Shown here piece after piece: positions 19,601 to 27,431 of a DNA stretch of 64,000 nucleotides (within the stretch, counting starts at the first letter, position 1; every line of letters starts with the position of its first letter). This DNA comes from Sphingomonas abaci (GTDB taxonomy: Bacteria; Pseudomonadota; Alphaproteobacteria; Sphingomonadales; Sphingomonadaceae). The position numbers and the translations under genes are program-made. Below the pieces are notes generated by a model. The model worked only from the letters and a program-made list of their open reading frames with translations. It was not told the DNA's origin and did no database searches. The stretch spans positions 250,066 to 314,065 of the forward strand of contig NZ_JACHNY010000005.1 of the NCBI RefSeq assembly GCF_014199625.1. Reading direction: 5' to 3'.

Positions 19601-19960
19601 CTGGAGGCGGCGAAGATCCGGCTGCGGCCCATCCTGATGACCAGCTTCGCCTTCATCTTCGGCGTGCTGCCGCTGGCCATTTCGACCGGTGCGGGCGCCA
19701 ACAGCCGCATCGCGATCGGTACGGCGGTCATCGGGGGCATGTTGTCCGCGACCTTCCTGGCGATCTTCTACATCCCCTTGTTCTTCGTGCTGGTCCGGCG
19801 CGGCGTGCGCGACGGCCTGGCCAGGCTGCGCGGGCGTCCCACCGGCCACCAGGGCAAGGACGATGACCATGGCGATGGCGACACGCCCTATGGCCCGCCC
19901 CGGCCGCAAGGGCCGCAAGGGCCGCATCAGCCCCATCAGACCCGACCGGAACCCGCATGA
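16658..19960 (+). CDS. RND efflux transporter, AcrB/MexB-type HAE1 permease
   Basis: A 1100-residue inner-membrane pump with the duplicated RND layout of 12 transmembrane helices and two large periplasmic loops. N-terminal MLSRIFIDRPIFAWVLAII and the proton-relay motif GLLVDDAIVVVENVER (two Asp in helix 4) identify the hydrophobe/amphiphile efflux group. The second half has LLTTMGLAAKNAILMIEFAEQ. It exports drugs, detergents or solvents using the proton gradient. The C-terminal tail is long and rich in Gly, Pro and His. The last four bases overlap the start of the outer-membrane channel gene. Confidence 0.95.
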   Translation: MLSRIFIDRPIFAWVLAIIVMLAGVGGILGLPIAQYPDVAPPQVSIRATYPGANAQTIQNSVTQVVEQTLTGIDGLLYFQSASSSRGQVTITVTFAKGTDPDIAQVQVQNQVQQALPRLPQQVQQQGLIVRKSNPDFLLVAAVYDTTDRTTNRDVSDYLTSSLQDPLGRTPGVGDTNVFGSQYAMRIWLDPNKLNAYQLIPSDVVQAIQTQNTEVAAGELGGQPSGPNQYLNAVVTAQSRLQTPEQFRNILLKTTNDGAAVRIKDVGWVELGAESYAALSRVNAHPGAGIAVLLAPGADALKTAELVKAQVAESAKSFPAGYEYTFVNDSTEFIKLSIEEVVKTLIEAIILVVIVMFVFLQSWRATLVPAIAVPVVLLGTFAVFYLAGFSINTLTLFGLVLAIGLLVDDAIVVVENVERLLEENPGMSPREATIQSMDEITVALIAIALVLSAVFLPMAFFGGSTGVIYRQFSLTIVSAMILSVLVALILSPALTATLLKQKKHDESGDPIDDSFLGRRFPRIAHGLERARDGFNHGFDRASDRYVGAVKTIVARKWLWLGIYVVVVAVLALLFLRLPTGFLPTEDQGIGIVQFQLPPGSTQNRTFEVQKEVEKYFLTNESKNIATAFSVSGIGGGGAPGGQNTGLGFVALKNWSEREGKENSADAITGRASAAFSNLRDAQVYALVPPAVRGLGQSNGFTIELQNTSGMSIEKFEAARDKLLAAAAAEPSLVGVRLTELPDVPTLHVDVDPQKLASFGLTQANVNATLSAAWGGQYVNDFLDRGRVKRVFVQGDAPFRSKPSDLDQWFVRGTQGQMVPFSSFATTGWQKAPVSLSRFNGIQSYEFQGSAAPGQSSGQALETMRRLAGQIPGTSVALAGLSYQEDVSSGQAPILYGLSILVVFLCLAALYESWSIPFAVLLIIPLGLIGAIAFVTLRGLTNDVYLQIGLLTTMGLAAKNAILMIEFAEQAERQGKRVLDAALEAAKIRLRPILMTSFAFIFGVLPLAISTGAGANSRIAIGTAVIGGMLSATFLAIFYIPLFFVLVRRGVRDGLARLRGRPTGHQGKDDDHGDGDTPYGPPRPQGPQGPHQPHQTRPEPA

Positions 19961-21537
19961 TGCGCAACGTCCCCCTGCTGCTCGCGACCGTCGCGCTGTC
20001 GGCATGCAGCCTGGCCCCCAAATATGAGCGCGCGGAACTGCCGGTGCCGCCGAGCTGGCCGGTGGGCGACGCCTATCTGCGCCAGCAGGAGGCGTCGCTG
20101 CCCGCGATCACCTATCCGCAGGTGTTCACCGATCAGCGGCTCCAGACCCTGATCGGGCAGGCCCTGGCCAATAATCGCGACCTGCGCATCGCGGTCGCCA
20201 ATATCGAGGCGGCGCGCGCGCAATATCGGGTGCAGCGCGCCAGCCTGTTGCCGCAGGTCGCGGCGACCGGCCGCTACAGCTATCAGGGCGGCGGCAATGG
20301 TGCGACCAATCTTGCGGGCGGCGGCACGGGCACCGGCGGCACCGGGACGGGTGGAACGGGCACGGGCGGCACCGGCGATCCGACCGGGGGCGGCACCGGC
20401 GGAACGGGCGGAGGCAATAATGGCGGCACGATCGCCACCACCTCGCGCTCGGGCAGCGCCTGGTCGGTGGGGCTCGGCACCACCGCTTTCGAACTCGACC
20501 TGTTCGGCCGCGTCCGCAGCCTGAGCCGCGCCGCGCTGGATCGATATTTCGCGACCGAGGCCGGCGCGCGCGCGACCCGGCTGACGCTGGTCGGCGACAT
20601 CGCCGATGCGTGGCTGACCTATGCCGCCGACCAGAGCCTCTATCGGATCGCCAACGACACCGCCGTCAATGCGCGGCGCATCGTCCAGCTCACACAGGCG
20701 CGGCTGGAGGGCGGCATCGCGCCGCGCACCGACCTGACCCAGGCACAGCAGGTGCTCGCCACCGCCGAGGCCGACCTTGCCCAGCAACGCACGCTGGTGG
20801 CGCAGGACGTCAACGCGCTGCAACTGCTGGTCGGCGCGCCCTTCGACGAGAGGCTGCTGCCTGGCCCGATCGAGGAGGTCGCGGGCAGCATCGCCGCCCT
20901 GCCGGCCGGGCTGGACAGTTCGATCCTGCTCCGCCGCCCGGACGTGGTGCAGGCTGAATATCAGCTTCGCGCCTACAATGCGGAGATCGGCGCGGCGCGC
21001 GCGGCGCTGTTCCCGCGCATCTCGCTGACCGGGCTGGTCGGATTCGCGTCCACCGCGTTGTCGTCGCTCTTCACCGGCGACGCGTTCAACTATTCGGTCG
21101 CGCCCAACGTCAGCTATCCGATCTTCCAGGCCGGGGCGGGCCGCGCGAACGTCCGCTATACCGAGGCGCAGCGCGACGCGGCGCTCGCCAGCTACGAGCG
21201 GACGATCCAGTCCGCCTTCCGCGACACCGCCGATGCGCTGGCCCGGCAGGGCACGATCGCCGACCAGCTCGCCGCGAACCGTCGGCTGGTGAACGCCAAT
21301 GCCGAAACGCTGCGGCTGACCGCCGCCGCCTATCGCGGTGGCGTGACGCCGTTCCTCAACACGCTGGACGCGCAGCGGACGCTCTACACGGCGCAGCGCT
21401 CGCTGATCTCGACCTTGTTCACCAGCGCGTCGAACCGGGTGGCGATCTATCGCGCGATCGGGGGCGATTCCTCGCTGGAGGCGACGGCGGACGGCCCCCG
21501 ACCGGTCACGCCGTCTGGTGCGCCGCGGGCGGGCTAA
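19957..21537 (+). CDS. RND efflux outer-membrane channel lipoprotein (OprM/NodT type)
   Basis: A 526-residue TolC-superfamily channel with lipoprotein signal MMRNVPLLLATVALSAC (acylated Cys17) and two efflux-protein repeats. The first repeat is interrupted at about residues 111-158 by a low-complexity insert made of Gly, Thr and Asn (GGTGTGGTGTGG pattern), absent from typical OprM proteins. The second repeat includes LLRRPDVVQAEYQLRAYNAEIGAARAALFP. Its ATG overlaps the pump stop (ATGA), completing an adaptor-pump-channel operon for efflux across both membranes. Confidence 0.93.
   Translation: MMRNVPLLLATVALSACSLAPKYERAELPVPPSWPVGDAYLRQQEASLPAITYPQVFTDQRLQTLIGQALANNRDLRIAVANIEAARAQYRVQRASLLPQVAATGRYSYQGGGNGATNLAGGGTGTGGTGTGGTGTGGTGDPTGGGTGGTGGGNNGGTIATTSRSGSAWSVGLGTTAFELDLFGRVRSLSRAALDRYFATEAGARATRLTLVGDIADAWLTYAADQSLYRIANDTAVNARRIVQLTQARLEGGIAPRTDLTQAQQVLATAEADLAQQRTLVAQDVNALQLLVGAPFDERLLPGPIEEVAGSIAALPAGLDSSILLRRPDVVQAEYQLRAYNAEIGAARAALFPRISLTGLVGFASTALSSLFTGDAFNYSVAPNVSYPIFQAGAGRANVRYTEAQRDAALASYERTIQSAFRDTADALARQGTIADQLAANRRLVNANAETLRLTAAAYRGGVTPFLNTLDAQRTLYTAQRSLISTLFTSASNRVAIYRAIGGDSSLEATADGPRPVTPSGAPRAG
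20287..20430 (+). repeat. Degenerate GGC/ACC-type repeat encoding a Gly/Thr-rich insert
   Basis: About 140 bases of imperfect short repeats built from GGC ACC GGC and GGA ACG GGC units inside the outer-membrane channel gene. They encode the Gly/Thr/Asn insert. The reading frame is kept. Such a tract may change length by slippage. Confidence 0.75.
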
Positions 21538-21569
21538 GGGTTGGGTTCACGCGAAGAAGCCGCTTTTTG

Positions 21570-21694
21570 CACGCGGAGGCGCGGAGGCGAGGACTAGTAT
21601 TTCGGCGCAACCGCTTCTCTCATCACTCGCTCGCGGGCGTGAAGCGGCGCTTGCGCGCAGGATGAGCTTCTCTGCCCCTCCGTGCCTCGGCGTG
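21570..21694. repeat. Convergent-intergenic inverted repeat (CACGCNGAGGCNCGGAGG family)
   Basis: Arms CACGCGGAGGCGCGGAGG (21570-21587) and CCTCCGTGCCTCGGCGTG (21677-21694) are reverse complements at 16 of 18 positions and enclose 89 bases. The element fills the gap between two convergent genes, the efflux channel and methylthioadenosine phosphorylase. It may act as a bidirectional transcription end or be a small repetitive element. No gene is seen in this 165-base gap. Confidence 0.6.
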
Positions 21695-21702
21695 GACGAA
21701 AC

Positions 21703-22569
21703 TCAGCGGAATGCCCGCCCCGCCACCGCGCCCAGCTTCGCGATCATCGCCGCCGCGCGCGCGTGCGGCGGCGTGATGATCGCCTGGTCCAGCACCGTGT
21801 CGATCGGTGAAGCCGGCCGCGCCTGGGGCAGCGCCAAGAGCAGGCGACGCACCGTCTCACGCGCCAGCGCGGTGTTCGCCCCGACCTGCGCCAGCACCTG
21901 CGTCACGTCGACCGCCGCCTCCTCCTCGCGCCAGGCGTCATAATCGGTGACCATCGCGATCAGCGCATAGGGCAGCTCCGCCTCGCGGGCGAGCTTGGCC
22001 TCGGGCATCGCGGTCATGCCGATCACGTCCGCGCCCCATTGCCGGTAGAGCCGGCTCTCGGCGCGGGTGGAGAAGGCCGGCCCCTCCATCGCCAGATAGG
22101 TCCCGCCGTCCATCACCGCCGCGCCTACCCCGCGTGCCGCCGCCGCCGCCAGGGCGGACAGGCGGGGGCAGACCGGATCGGCCATGGAGACGTGCGCGAC
22201 CAGCCCGGTGCCGAAGAAGCTTTCCGCCCGCCCCCGGGTCCGATCGATGAACTGGTCGACGATCGTGAAACTGCCGGGCGCGCGATCCTCTCGCAGCGAC
22301 CCGACCGAGGAAATGGCGAGCAGGTCGGTGACCCCCAGCCGCTTCAGCGCGTCGATATTGGCGCGCGCGTTGATCTCGCCCGGCGCGATGCGATGGCCCC
22401 GGCCGTGGCGCGGCAGGAAGGCGATACGGGCATGGCCGATCCGCCCGGTCAGGATGGCGGCGGACGGCTGGCCCCAGGGGCTCTCGACCTGCTGCCAGCG
22501 CGCCTCCTCCAGCCCGTCGATCTGGTACAGGCCGGAGCCGCCCAGGATGCCGATCGTCCAGCCGCTCAA
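21703..22569 (-). CDS. mtnP: S-methyl-5'-thioadenosine phosphorylase
   Basis: A 288-residue purine-nucleoside-phosphorylase superfamily enzyme. It has IGILGGSGLY at the start, phosphate-binding LPRHGRGHRIAPGEINARANI, and MDGGTYLAMEGPAFSTRAES and IGMTAMPEAKLAREAELPYA typical of MTA phosphorylases. It cleaves methylthioadenosine to adenine and methylthioribose 1-phosphate for methionine salvage. No ATG precedes the conserved start; the likely start is TTG at 22569, which overlaps the stop of the upstream permease gene by four bases (TTGA). The open frame extends far upstream only as an antiphase reading of the permease. Confidence 0.9.
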   Translation of the reverse strand: MSGWTIGILGGSGLYQIDGLEEARWQQVESPWGQPSAAILTGRIGHARIAFLPRHGRGHRIAPGEINARANIDALKRLGVTDLLAISSVGSLREDRAPGSFTIVDQFIDRTRGRAESFFGTGLVAHVSMADPVCPRLSALAAAAARGVGAAVMDGGTYLAMEGPAFSTRAESRLYRQWGADVIGMTAMPEAKLAREAELPYALIAMVTDYDAWREEEAAVDVTQVLAQVGANTALARETVRRLLLALPQARPASPIDTVLDQAIITPPHARAAAMIAKLGAVAGRAFR

Positions 22570-23990
22570 GCGACGCGCCGCCGCGCATAGAGGAAATAGA
22601 CCGCCAGCCCGACCAGGTTCCAGCCCAGGAACCAGAGCTGCGTCCGCGTCGGCAGGCTGACGAATAGATAGAGGCAGCCCAGGATCGCGCCCGCGCCGAC
22701 CAGCCAGGCGGCCGGCGTGCGGAACGGCCGCGCCATGTCGGGCGCGCGGCGGCGCATCACCAGCATGCAGACGGCCACCGCGACGAAGGCGGTCAGCGTG
22801 CCGGCATTGGCGAGCGCGGCGATGGCGTCGATCGGCAGGACGCCGGCGAAGATCATGACCAGCAGCGCGGTGAAGACGGTGATCCGCACCGGCGTGCCGC
22901 GCCGCGACACCTTGGCTAGGCCTTCTGGCAACAACCGGTCGCGCGCCATGACGAAGAAGATGCGGCTCTGCCCATAGAGGAAGGCGAGGATCACGGTCGG
23001 CAGCGCGATCACCGCCGAGCCCGCCAAAAAGGCCGCGACGCCCGGTCGGCCAAGCTCGCGCAGGATCAGCGCCAGCGGCTCCGGGCTCGATCCGAAGCGG
23101 GTGAAGGGCAGCGCCCCGACCGCCGCGATCGCCACGACCATATAGATGACGATGCAGGCGAGCATCGACCCGACGATGCCGATCGCCAGGTCGCGGCCCG
23201 GATTCTTCGCCTCCTCCGCCGCCGTCGAGATCGCATCGAAGCCGTAAAAGGCGAAGAAGATGATCGCGGCCGCCGCCATCACCCCCCGCTCGACGCCGTC
23301 CGGTGACATCGCCTTGGCGAAGCCGAAGGGCGAGAAGGGCGTGAGGTTGGCAGTGTCGAAATAGGGCAAGGCCACGACGACGAACACGGCCAGCGCGATC
23401 ATCTTGACCACCACCAGCACCGCGTTGATCGTGGCGCTTTCGCGCGTGCCGAGCGTTAGCAAGCCGGCGACCAGCGCGACGATGACCAGCGCGGGCACGT
23501 TGATGCCCCACTGGCTGATGTGGCCGTCGACCAGCGCCGGACCGTGGGTCAGCGCCTCGGGCAGATGCACGCCTAGGCCAAGCAGGAAGCCATTGGCATA
23601 ACCTGACCAGCCGACCGCGACGGTCGCGACCACCAGCGTATATTCGGCCAGCAGGCTCCACCCCACGACCCAGGCGATCACCTCGCCAAGCACGGCATAG
23701 CTATAGGTATAGGCGCTGCCCGACACCGGCATCATCGTCGCCATCTCGGCATAGGCGAGCGCGGCGCAGGCGCAAATCCCGCCGGCGATGGCGAAGGACA
23801 GGATCACCGCCGGCCCGGCTCTGTCGGCACCGACGCCGATCAGCGTCAGGATGCCGGTGCCGACGATCGCGCCGACGCCCAGCGCCACCAGGTGCGGCCA
23901 GGACAAGGTCCGGGCCAATTGCTGCTTCGCTTCCGGCAGCGCGATCGCCTTGCGCCGGAAAATGCCAGACCCCGCCATCATGCTCCCCAT
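22566..23990 (-). CDS. APC-family amino-acid permease (cationic amino-acid transporter type)
   Basis: A 474-residue permease with about 12 transmembrane helices. GVGAIVGTGILTLIGVGADRAGPAV in helix 1 and FFAFYGFDAISTAAEEAKNPGRDL in helix 6 match the CAT/YfnA group of the amino acid-polyamine-cation superfamily. It probably imports amino acids across the inner membrane. It is translationally coupled to methylthioadenosine phosphorylase downstream. The true start may be 23978 rather than 23990, since GGGGAG lies four bases before that ATG. A palindrome lies in the intergenic region to the sugar transporter. Confidence 0.88.
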   Translation of the reverse strand: MGSMMAGSGIFRRKAIALPEAKQQLARTLSWPHLVALGVGAIVGTGILTLIGVGADRAGPAVILSFAIAGGICACAALAYAEMATMMPVSGSAYTYSYAVLGEVIAWVVGWSLLAEYTLVVATVAVGWSGYANGFLLGLGVHLPEALTHGPALVDGHISQWGINVPALVIVALVAGLLTLGTRESATINAVLVVVKMIALAVFVVVALPYFDTANLTPFSPFGFAKAMSPDGVERGVMAAAAIIFFAFYGFDAISTAAEEAKNPGRDLAIGIVGSMLACIVIYMVVAIAAVGALPFTRFGSSPEPLALILRELGRPGVAAFLAGSAVIALPTVILAFLYGQSRIFFVMARDRLLPEGLAKVSRRGTPVRITVFTALLVMIFAGVLPIDAIAALANAGTLTAFVAVAVCMLVMRRRAPDMARPFRTPAAWLVGAGAILGCLYLFVSLPTRTQLWFLGWNLVGLAVYFLYARRRVA

Positions 23991-24068
23991 ATCGATCTAT
24001 GCTGTCCGCTACACGCGGATCGGCACGACGGAAAGCGGGCGCGGCGTCGACACGTCCCTCGGGCCATC

Positions 24069-24089
24069 ATTGCAATCGATTGTTGCAAT
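24069..24089. promoter_or_regulatory. Candidate LacI-type operator
   Basis: ATTGCAA and TTGCAAT form an inverted repeat with a 7-base spacer. Within it CAATCGATTG (24073-24082) is a perfect palindrome with the central CG typical of LacI-family operators. It lies between the divergent amino-acid permease and sugar transporter genes, 63 bases upstream of the transporter ATG. A LacI-family gene lies 4.5 kb downstream and could bind here; this is inferred. Confidence 0.5.
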
Positions 24090-24151
24090 GTGCCGCGTGG
24101 GTTGCCATGATGCCCGAAGAGCCGCCGACAAGCGGCCGAGAGGATCATCGG

Positions 24152-25489
24152 ATGCACGCCCCCGCCGCCAAGCCCCATCTGTCCCTGCCGCGTATCCTGG
24201 AAATGAACCTGGGGTTCCTGGGACTGCAATTTTCCTTCGGCCTGCAACAGGGCAACATGGCGCCGATCTACAGCTATCTCGGCGCGTCGGAGGCGTCGCT
24301 GCCGGTGCTGCAGCTTGCGGGACCGATCACCGGGCTGCTCGTCCAGCCGCTGATCGGGGCGCTGAGCGATCGGACCTACAGTCGCTGGGGCCGGCGCACC
24401 CCCTATTTCTTGTTCGGCGCGGTGCTGTGCGCGATCGGCCTGTTCTTCATGCCGCTGAGCAGTTCGCTGCTGATGGCGGTCTCGATGCTGTGGATCCTCG
24501 ACGCCGGCAACAACATCACGATGGAGCCGTACCGCGCCTATGTCTCCGACCGGTTGAACGCCGACCAGCACCAGATCGGCTTCCTGACGCAGTCCGCCTT
24601 CACCGGATTGGCTCAGATGCTCGCTTTCCTGACGCCGTCGCTGCTCGTCCTGTTCGGCATGAACCAGGACTGGGTCGACGCGCATAACATTCCCTATACG
24701 GCGCGCTTCACGTTCATGGCCGGAGCGGTGCTGAGCTTCGCGACGATCCTCTGGTCGATCCGGCGCGTGCCCGAACTGCCGCTGACCCCGGACGAGCGGG
24801 CGCATATCGCCGCCCAGCCCAAGGGGCTGGCTCCGGCGGTGGCGGAAATTGGCCGCGCGATCCGCGACATGCCGGTGGCGATGCGCAAGCTGGCGCTGAT
24901 GAGCCTGTTCCAATGGTATGCCATGGCGGCCTATTGGGCATATGTCATCTACGTCATCGGCCGCTCGGTCTATGGCACCGATGTGCCGACATCGTCCGGT
25001 TTCCATTCCGCCGTGCTGACCAATGGCGAGATGGCCGCCTTCTACAATGGCGTGGCCTTCGTCGCGGCCTTCGCGATGGTGCCCCTCGCCCGGCGGCTGG
25101 GCGCGGCGACGCTGCACGCACTGTGTCTGGTTGTCGCGGGGGCGGGCATGTTGTGGCTGCCGCATGTCACGACCAAGGCGATGCTGTTCCTGCCCGCGAT
25201 CGGCATCGGCCTGGGCTGGGCGAGCATCATGGGCAATCCCTATGTCATCCTCGCCGGCTCGATCCCGCCCGAGCGGACCGGCGTGTACATGGGCATCTTC
25301 AACATGATGATCGTCATTCCCATGCTGCTGCTCGCGGCCACCCTGCCCTTCGTCTACCAGCCGCTGCTCGCGGGCGACCCGCGCAACGTGCTGAGCCTGT
25401 GCGGCGTGCTGATGTTCGCGGCCGCCGCCGCCGTCTGGTCGGTGCGCAGCCGCGATGCGCAAGGCTTGCCGCTTCGCGCGACGCCCTGA
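24152..25489 (+). CDS. MFS sugar transporter, SLC45/sucrose-proton symporter type
   Basis: A 445-residue transporter with about 12 membrane helices. LGLQFSFGLQQGNMAPIYSYLG in helix 1, PLIGALSDRTYSRWGRRTPYFLFGA in loop 2-3, and DAGNNITMEPYRAYVSD in helix 4 are hallmarks of the SLC45-like sucrose/maltose transporter group. The gene is followed within 62 bases by a GH68 sucrose-active enzyme, which supports sucrose as the cargo. ATG 24152 has AGAGGA upstream. A palindromic operator candidate lies in the upstream region. Confidence 0.85.
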   Translation: MHAPAAKPHLSLPRILEMNLGFLGLQFSFGLQQGNMAPIYSYLGASEASLPVLQLAGPITGLLVQPLIGALSDRTYSRWGRRTPYFLFGAVLCAIGLFFMPLSSSLLMAVSMLWILDAGNNITMEPYRAYVSDRLNADQHQIGFLTQSAFTGLAQMLAFLTPSLLVLFGMNQDWVDAHNIPYTARFTFMAGAVLSFATILWSIRRVPELPLTPDERAHIAAQPKGLAPAVAEIGRAIRDMPVAMRKLALMSLFQWYAMAAYWAYVIYVIGRSVYGTDVPTSSGFHSAVLTNGEMAAFYNGVAFVAAFAMVPLARRLGAATLHALCLVVAGAGMLWLPHVTTKAMLFLPAIGIGLGWASIMGNPYVILAGSIPPERTGVYMGIFNMMIVIPMLLLAATLPFVYQPLLAGDPRNVLSLCGVLMFAAAAAVWSVRSRDAQGLPLRATP

Positions 25490-25501
25490 CCACCCGCCGC
25501 C

Positions 25502-25536
25502 CTTCCTGTCCTTCCTGTCCTTCCTGTCCTTCCTCC
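25502..25536 (+). repeat. Tandem 9-base repeat between transporter and GH68 genes
   Basis: Three exact copies of CTTCCTGTC plus a partial fourth lie in the 62-base gap between the sugar transporter stop and the GH68 start. The tract is pyrimidine-rich on the coding strand and could vary in length by slippage, changing gene spacing. Confidence 0.7.
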
Positions 25537-25551
25537 GTCATTGGATGTCGC

Positions 25552-26715
25552 ATGTCTTCACTGCCTGCCCATTGGTCCGCCGAGTGCGCGGCGCTGGCCG
25601 CCGATCAACCGAGCGCCGCCCTGCCCGTCATTCGCGCCGCGGACCTGATCCCGGTGCTGCCCGACCGCGACGTCTGGGACATGTGGCCGATCGCCTATGC
25701 CGATGGCCGCACCGCCTGTATCGAGGGGCGAAGCTGGTGGTTCTTCCTCGACGCGCCACGCTGCGACGATCCCGACGACCGGCACGACCTGGCGCGCATC
25801 CGCCTGACCAGCCTGGGCGCGGATGGCTGGCGCGACCATGGCGACGCCTTTCCGGACGGCTTTTCCCCCGGCAATCGCGAATGGTCGGGCTCGGCGGTGC
25901 TGGCCGGGGACGATCGCACCCTCACCCTCTATTTCACCGCCGCCGGACGGCGCGGGGGGGGCCCTCGGTTCGAGCAGCGGCTGTTCGAGGCGCAAGGATT
26001 GTTCGCCGATGGCGCCCTGCGCGACTGGACCGCGCCGCAGGAGTCGGTCGCCGCGGACGGCGTGGACTATGTCGTCGCCGACGAGGCGGACGCGCCTGCC
26101 CATGGCATCAAGGGGTTCCGCGATCCCGGCTTCTTCCGCGACCCCGCCGACGGCCGCGACTATCTGCTGTTCGTCGGCTCGGCCGGCTGGACCAGCGAGC
26201 GGATCGACGGCGTCATCGGCCTCGCCCGGCGCGACGGCGGCGCGTGGCGGCTGCAGCGACCGCTGGTCGATGCGGTCGGGGTCAACAGCGAGCTGGAGCG
26301 GCCGCATATCGTCGTGCGGGACGGCCTCTATTATCTGTTCTGGTCGACCCAGGCGAAGCGCTTCGCCCCCGGCCTGGGCGCGCCGACCGGGTTGTACGGC
26401 ATGGTCGGGGACTCGCTGGCGGGACCGTGGCGGCCGCTCAACGGCAGCGGGCTGGTCGCGGCCAATCCGGCCGTCGAACCGTTCCAGGCCTATTGCTGGT
26501 GGGTCACGGGCGAGCTGGACGTGATCAGCTTCGCCGATGTCTGGGGCCTGGAGGGTCGCGCGCCCGACGACGCCGCCACCCGCCGCGCCCGGTTCGGCGG
26601 CACCGTCGCGCCCTGGTTCCGGCTGGCGCTGGCGGGCGAGACGGCGACGATCGTGCCGGTCAGCTCAGATCATGCAGGTCCTTGTTCAGCGGCGGCGTCA
26701 GCGACCAGTCGCTGA
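25552..26715 (+). CDS. GH68 sucrose-active enzyme (levansucrase/invertase family)
   Basis: A 387-residue five-bladed propeller enzyme of family GH68. The nucleophile Asp43 lies in VWDMWP, EWSGS is at 110-114, the transition-state Asp191 in FRDP, and the acid/base Glu249 in ELERPH. Family members split sucrose and either hydrolyse it or build levan. There is no signal peptide, so it may act inside the cell, or be exported without a signal as described for Zymomonas relatives. It is paired with an SLC45-like transporter. The 3' end overlaps the convergent DUF1349 gene by 56 bases; the last residues may therefore be poorly conserved. Confidence 0.88.
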   Translation: MSSLPAHWSAECAALAADQPSAALPVIRAADLIPVLPDRDVWDMWPIAYADGRTACIEGRSWWFFLDAPRCDDPDDRHDLARIRLTSLGADGWRDHGDAFPDGFSPGNREWSGSAVLAGDDRTLTLYFTAAGRRGGGPRFEQRLFEAQGLFADGALRDWTAPQESVAADGVDYVVADEADAPAHGIKGFRDPGFFRDPADGRDYLLFVGSAGWTSERIDGVIGLARRDGGAWRLQRPLVDAVGVNSELERPHIVVRDGLYYLFWSTQAKRFAPGLGAPTGLYGMVGDSLAGPWRPLNGSGLVAANPAVEPFQAYCWWVTGELDVISFADVWGLEGRAPDDAATRRARFGGTVAPWFRLALAGETATIVPVSSDHAGPCSAAASATSR

Positions 26716-27334
26716 ACCGCACCGCCAGCCCGGCGCGCTCCGGCGTGCAGGCCATCGGCCCGACCCGGTAGTGGGCGGCGTCGGGGAACGGCGCCAGCCG
26801 CACCAGCGGCCAATGCCGCCCGCCCGACGATACCTGGAGCCGCAACACGCCCTTCGCCACCGTGGCGCGCATCCAGAAGTCGCGCGCGTCGCCCGCATAG
26901 GGGCCAGTCGCCCAGTCCGACCGGCCGTCGGTCAGCACGCTGCTCAGCATCGCGCGGCCATCGGACAATTCGATCCCCGCCTTGACCCAGCGCTGCGCGT
27001 CCAACCGCACCATGATGCCGGCCTGGTCATAGAGCGTCTGATAATCGCCCCGGATGCGGAGCTGCGCGGTGAAGGCGTCGCCCGTCTCGAAGCCCAGGAA
27101 ATGGCCGCTGTCGCGCGTGAAGCCATAATGGGTTTCGCGCCAGAAATCGCCGCCCTTGTCCGTGACGATGGCCAGCATGTCACCGCTGGCGGCCACCCGC
27201 CCCGGCCGGTTGAGCCACACCCCCGATGCCCAGGGACCATCGGCCGCATCGGCTTGGCCCGCACCGGCCACGCCCAGCACCGCCCCCGTGGCCAGCGTGC
27301 CGCCGATCATCCCCCGTCTCGTCATCGCGTCCAT
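26660..27334 (-). CDS. DUF1349 concanavalin-like exported protein
   Basis: A 224-residue protein with a twin-arginine-type signal (MTRRGMIGGTLATGAVLGVAGAG) and a DUF1349 jelly-roll domain: DFWRETHYGFTRDSGHFLG, DQAGIMVRLDAQRWVKAGIELSDG, and VGPMACTPERAGLAVRFSDW. Proteins of this family are lectin-like and often linked to carbohydrate use; molecular function is not established. ATG 27334 has AAAGGGA upstream. It is divergent from a TetR gene with a palindrome between them, so TetR control is likely. Confidence 0.8.
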   Translation of the reverse strand: MDAMTRRGMIGGTLATGAVLGVAGAGQADAADGPWASGVWLNRPGRVAASGDMLAIVTDKGGDFWRETHYGFTRDSGHFLGFETGDAFTAQLRIRGDYQTLYDQAGIMVRLDAQRWVKAGIELSDGRAMLSSVLTDGRSDWATGPYAGDARDFWMRATVAKGVLRLQVSSGGRHWPLVRLAPFPDAAHYRVGPMACTPERAGLAVRFSDWSLTPPLNKDLHDLS

Positions 27335-27388
27335 AGATCCCTTTCCCGGATGGCCGGATCGCCATCCTGCGCTATGCTGGGGAAAATA

Positions 27389-27402
27389 TGTACATTTGTA
27401 CA
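27389..27402. promoter_or_regulatory. Candidate TetR operator
   Basis: TGTAC and GTACA arms around a 4-base centre (TGTACATTTGTACA) lie in the 97-base gap between the divergent DUF1349 and TetR genes. The position and symmetry fit an operator through which the TetR protein represses itself and the DUF1349 gene. Inferred from layout only. Confidence 0.5.
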
Positions 27403-27431
27403 CATCGTGCAATCGGGATCGCGCCTTCGTC

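Noticed and set aside
17372-20005. An 877-codon minus-strand frame opposite the RND pump
   Set aside because: Low-complexity antisense shadow; the pump on the plus strand is certain.
20287-20430. Repeat tract considered as a CRISPR array
   Set aside because: Units are short, in frame with a gene and have no spacers.
21703-23661. A 652-residue fusion of methylthioadenosine phosphorylase with an upstream domain
   Set aside because: The upstream half is an out-of-frame reading of the permease gene; only the last 288 residues from TTG 22569 are a real protein.
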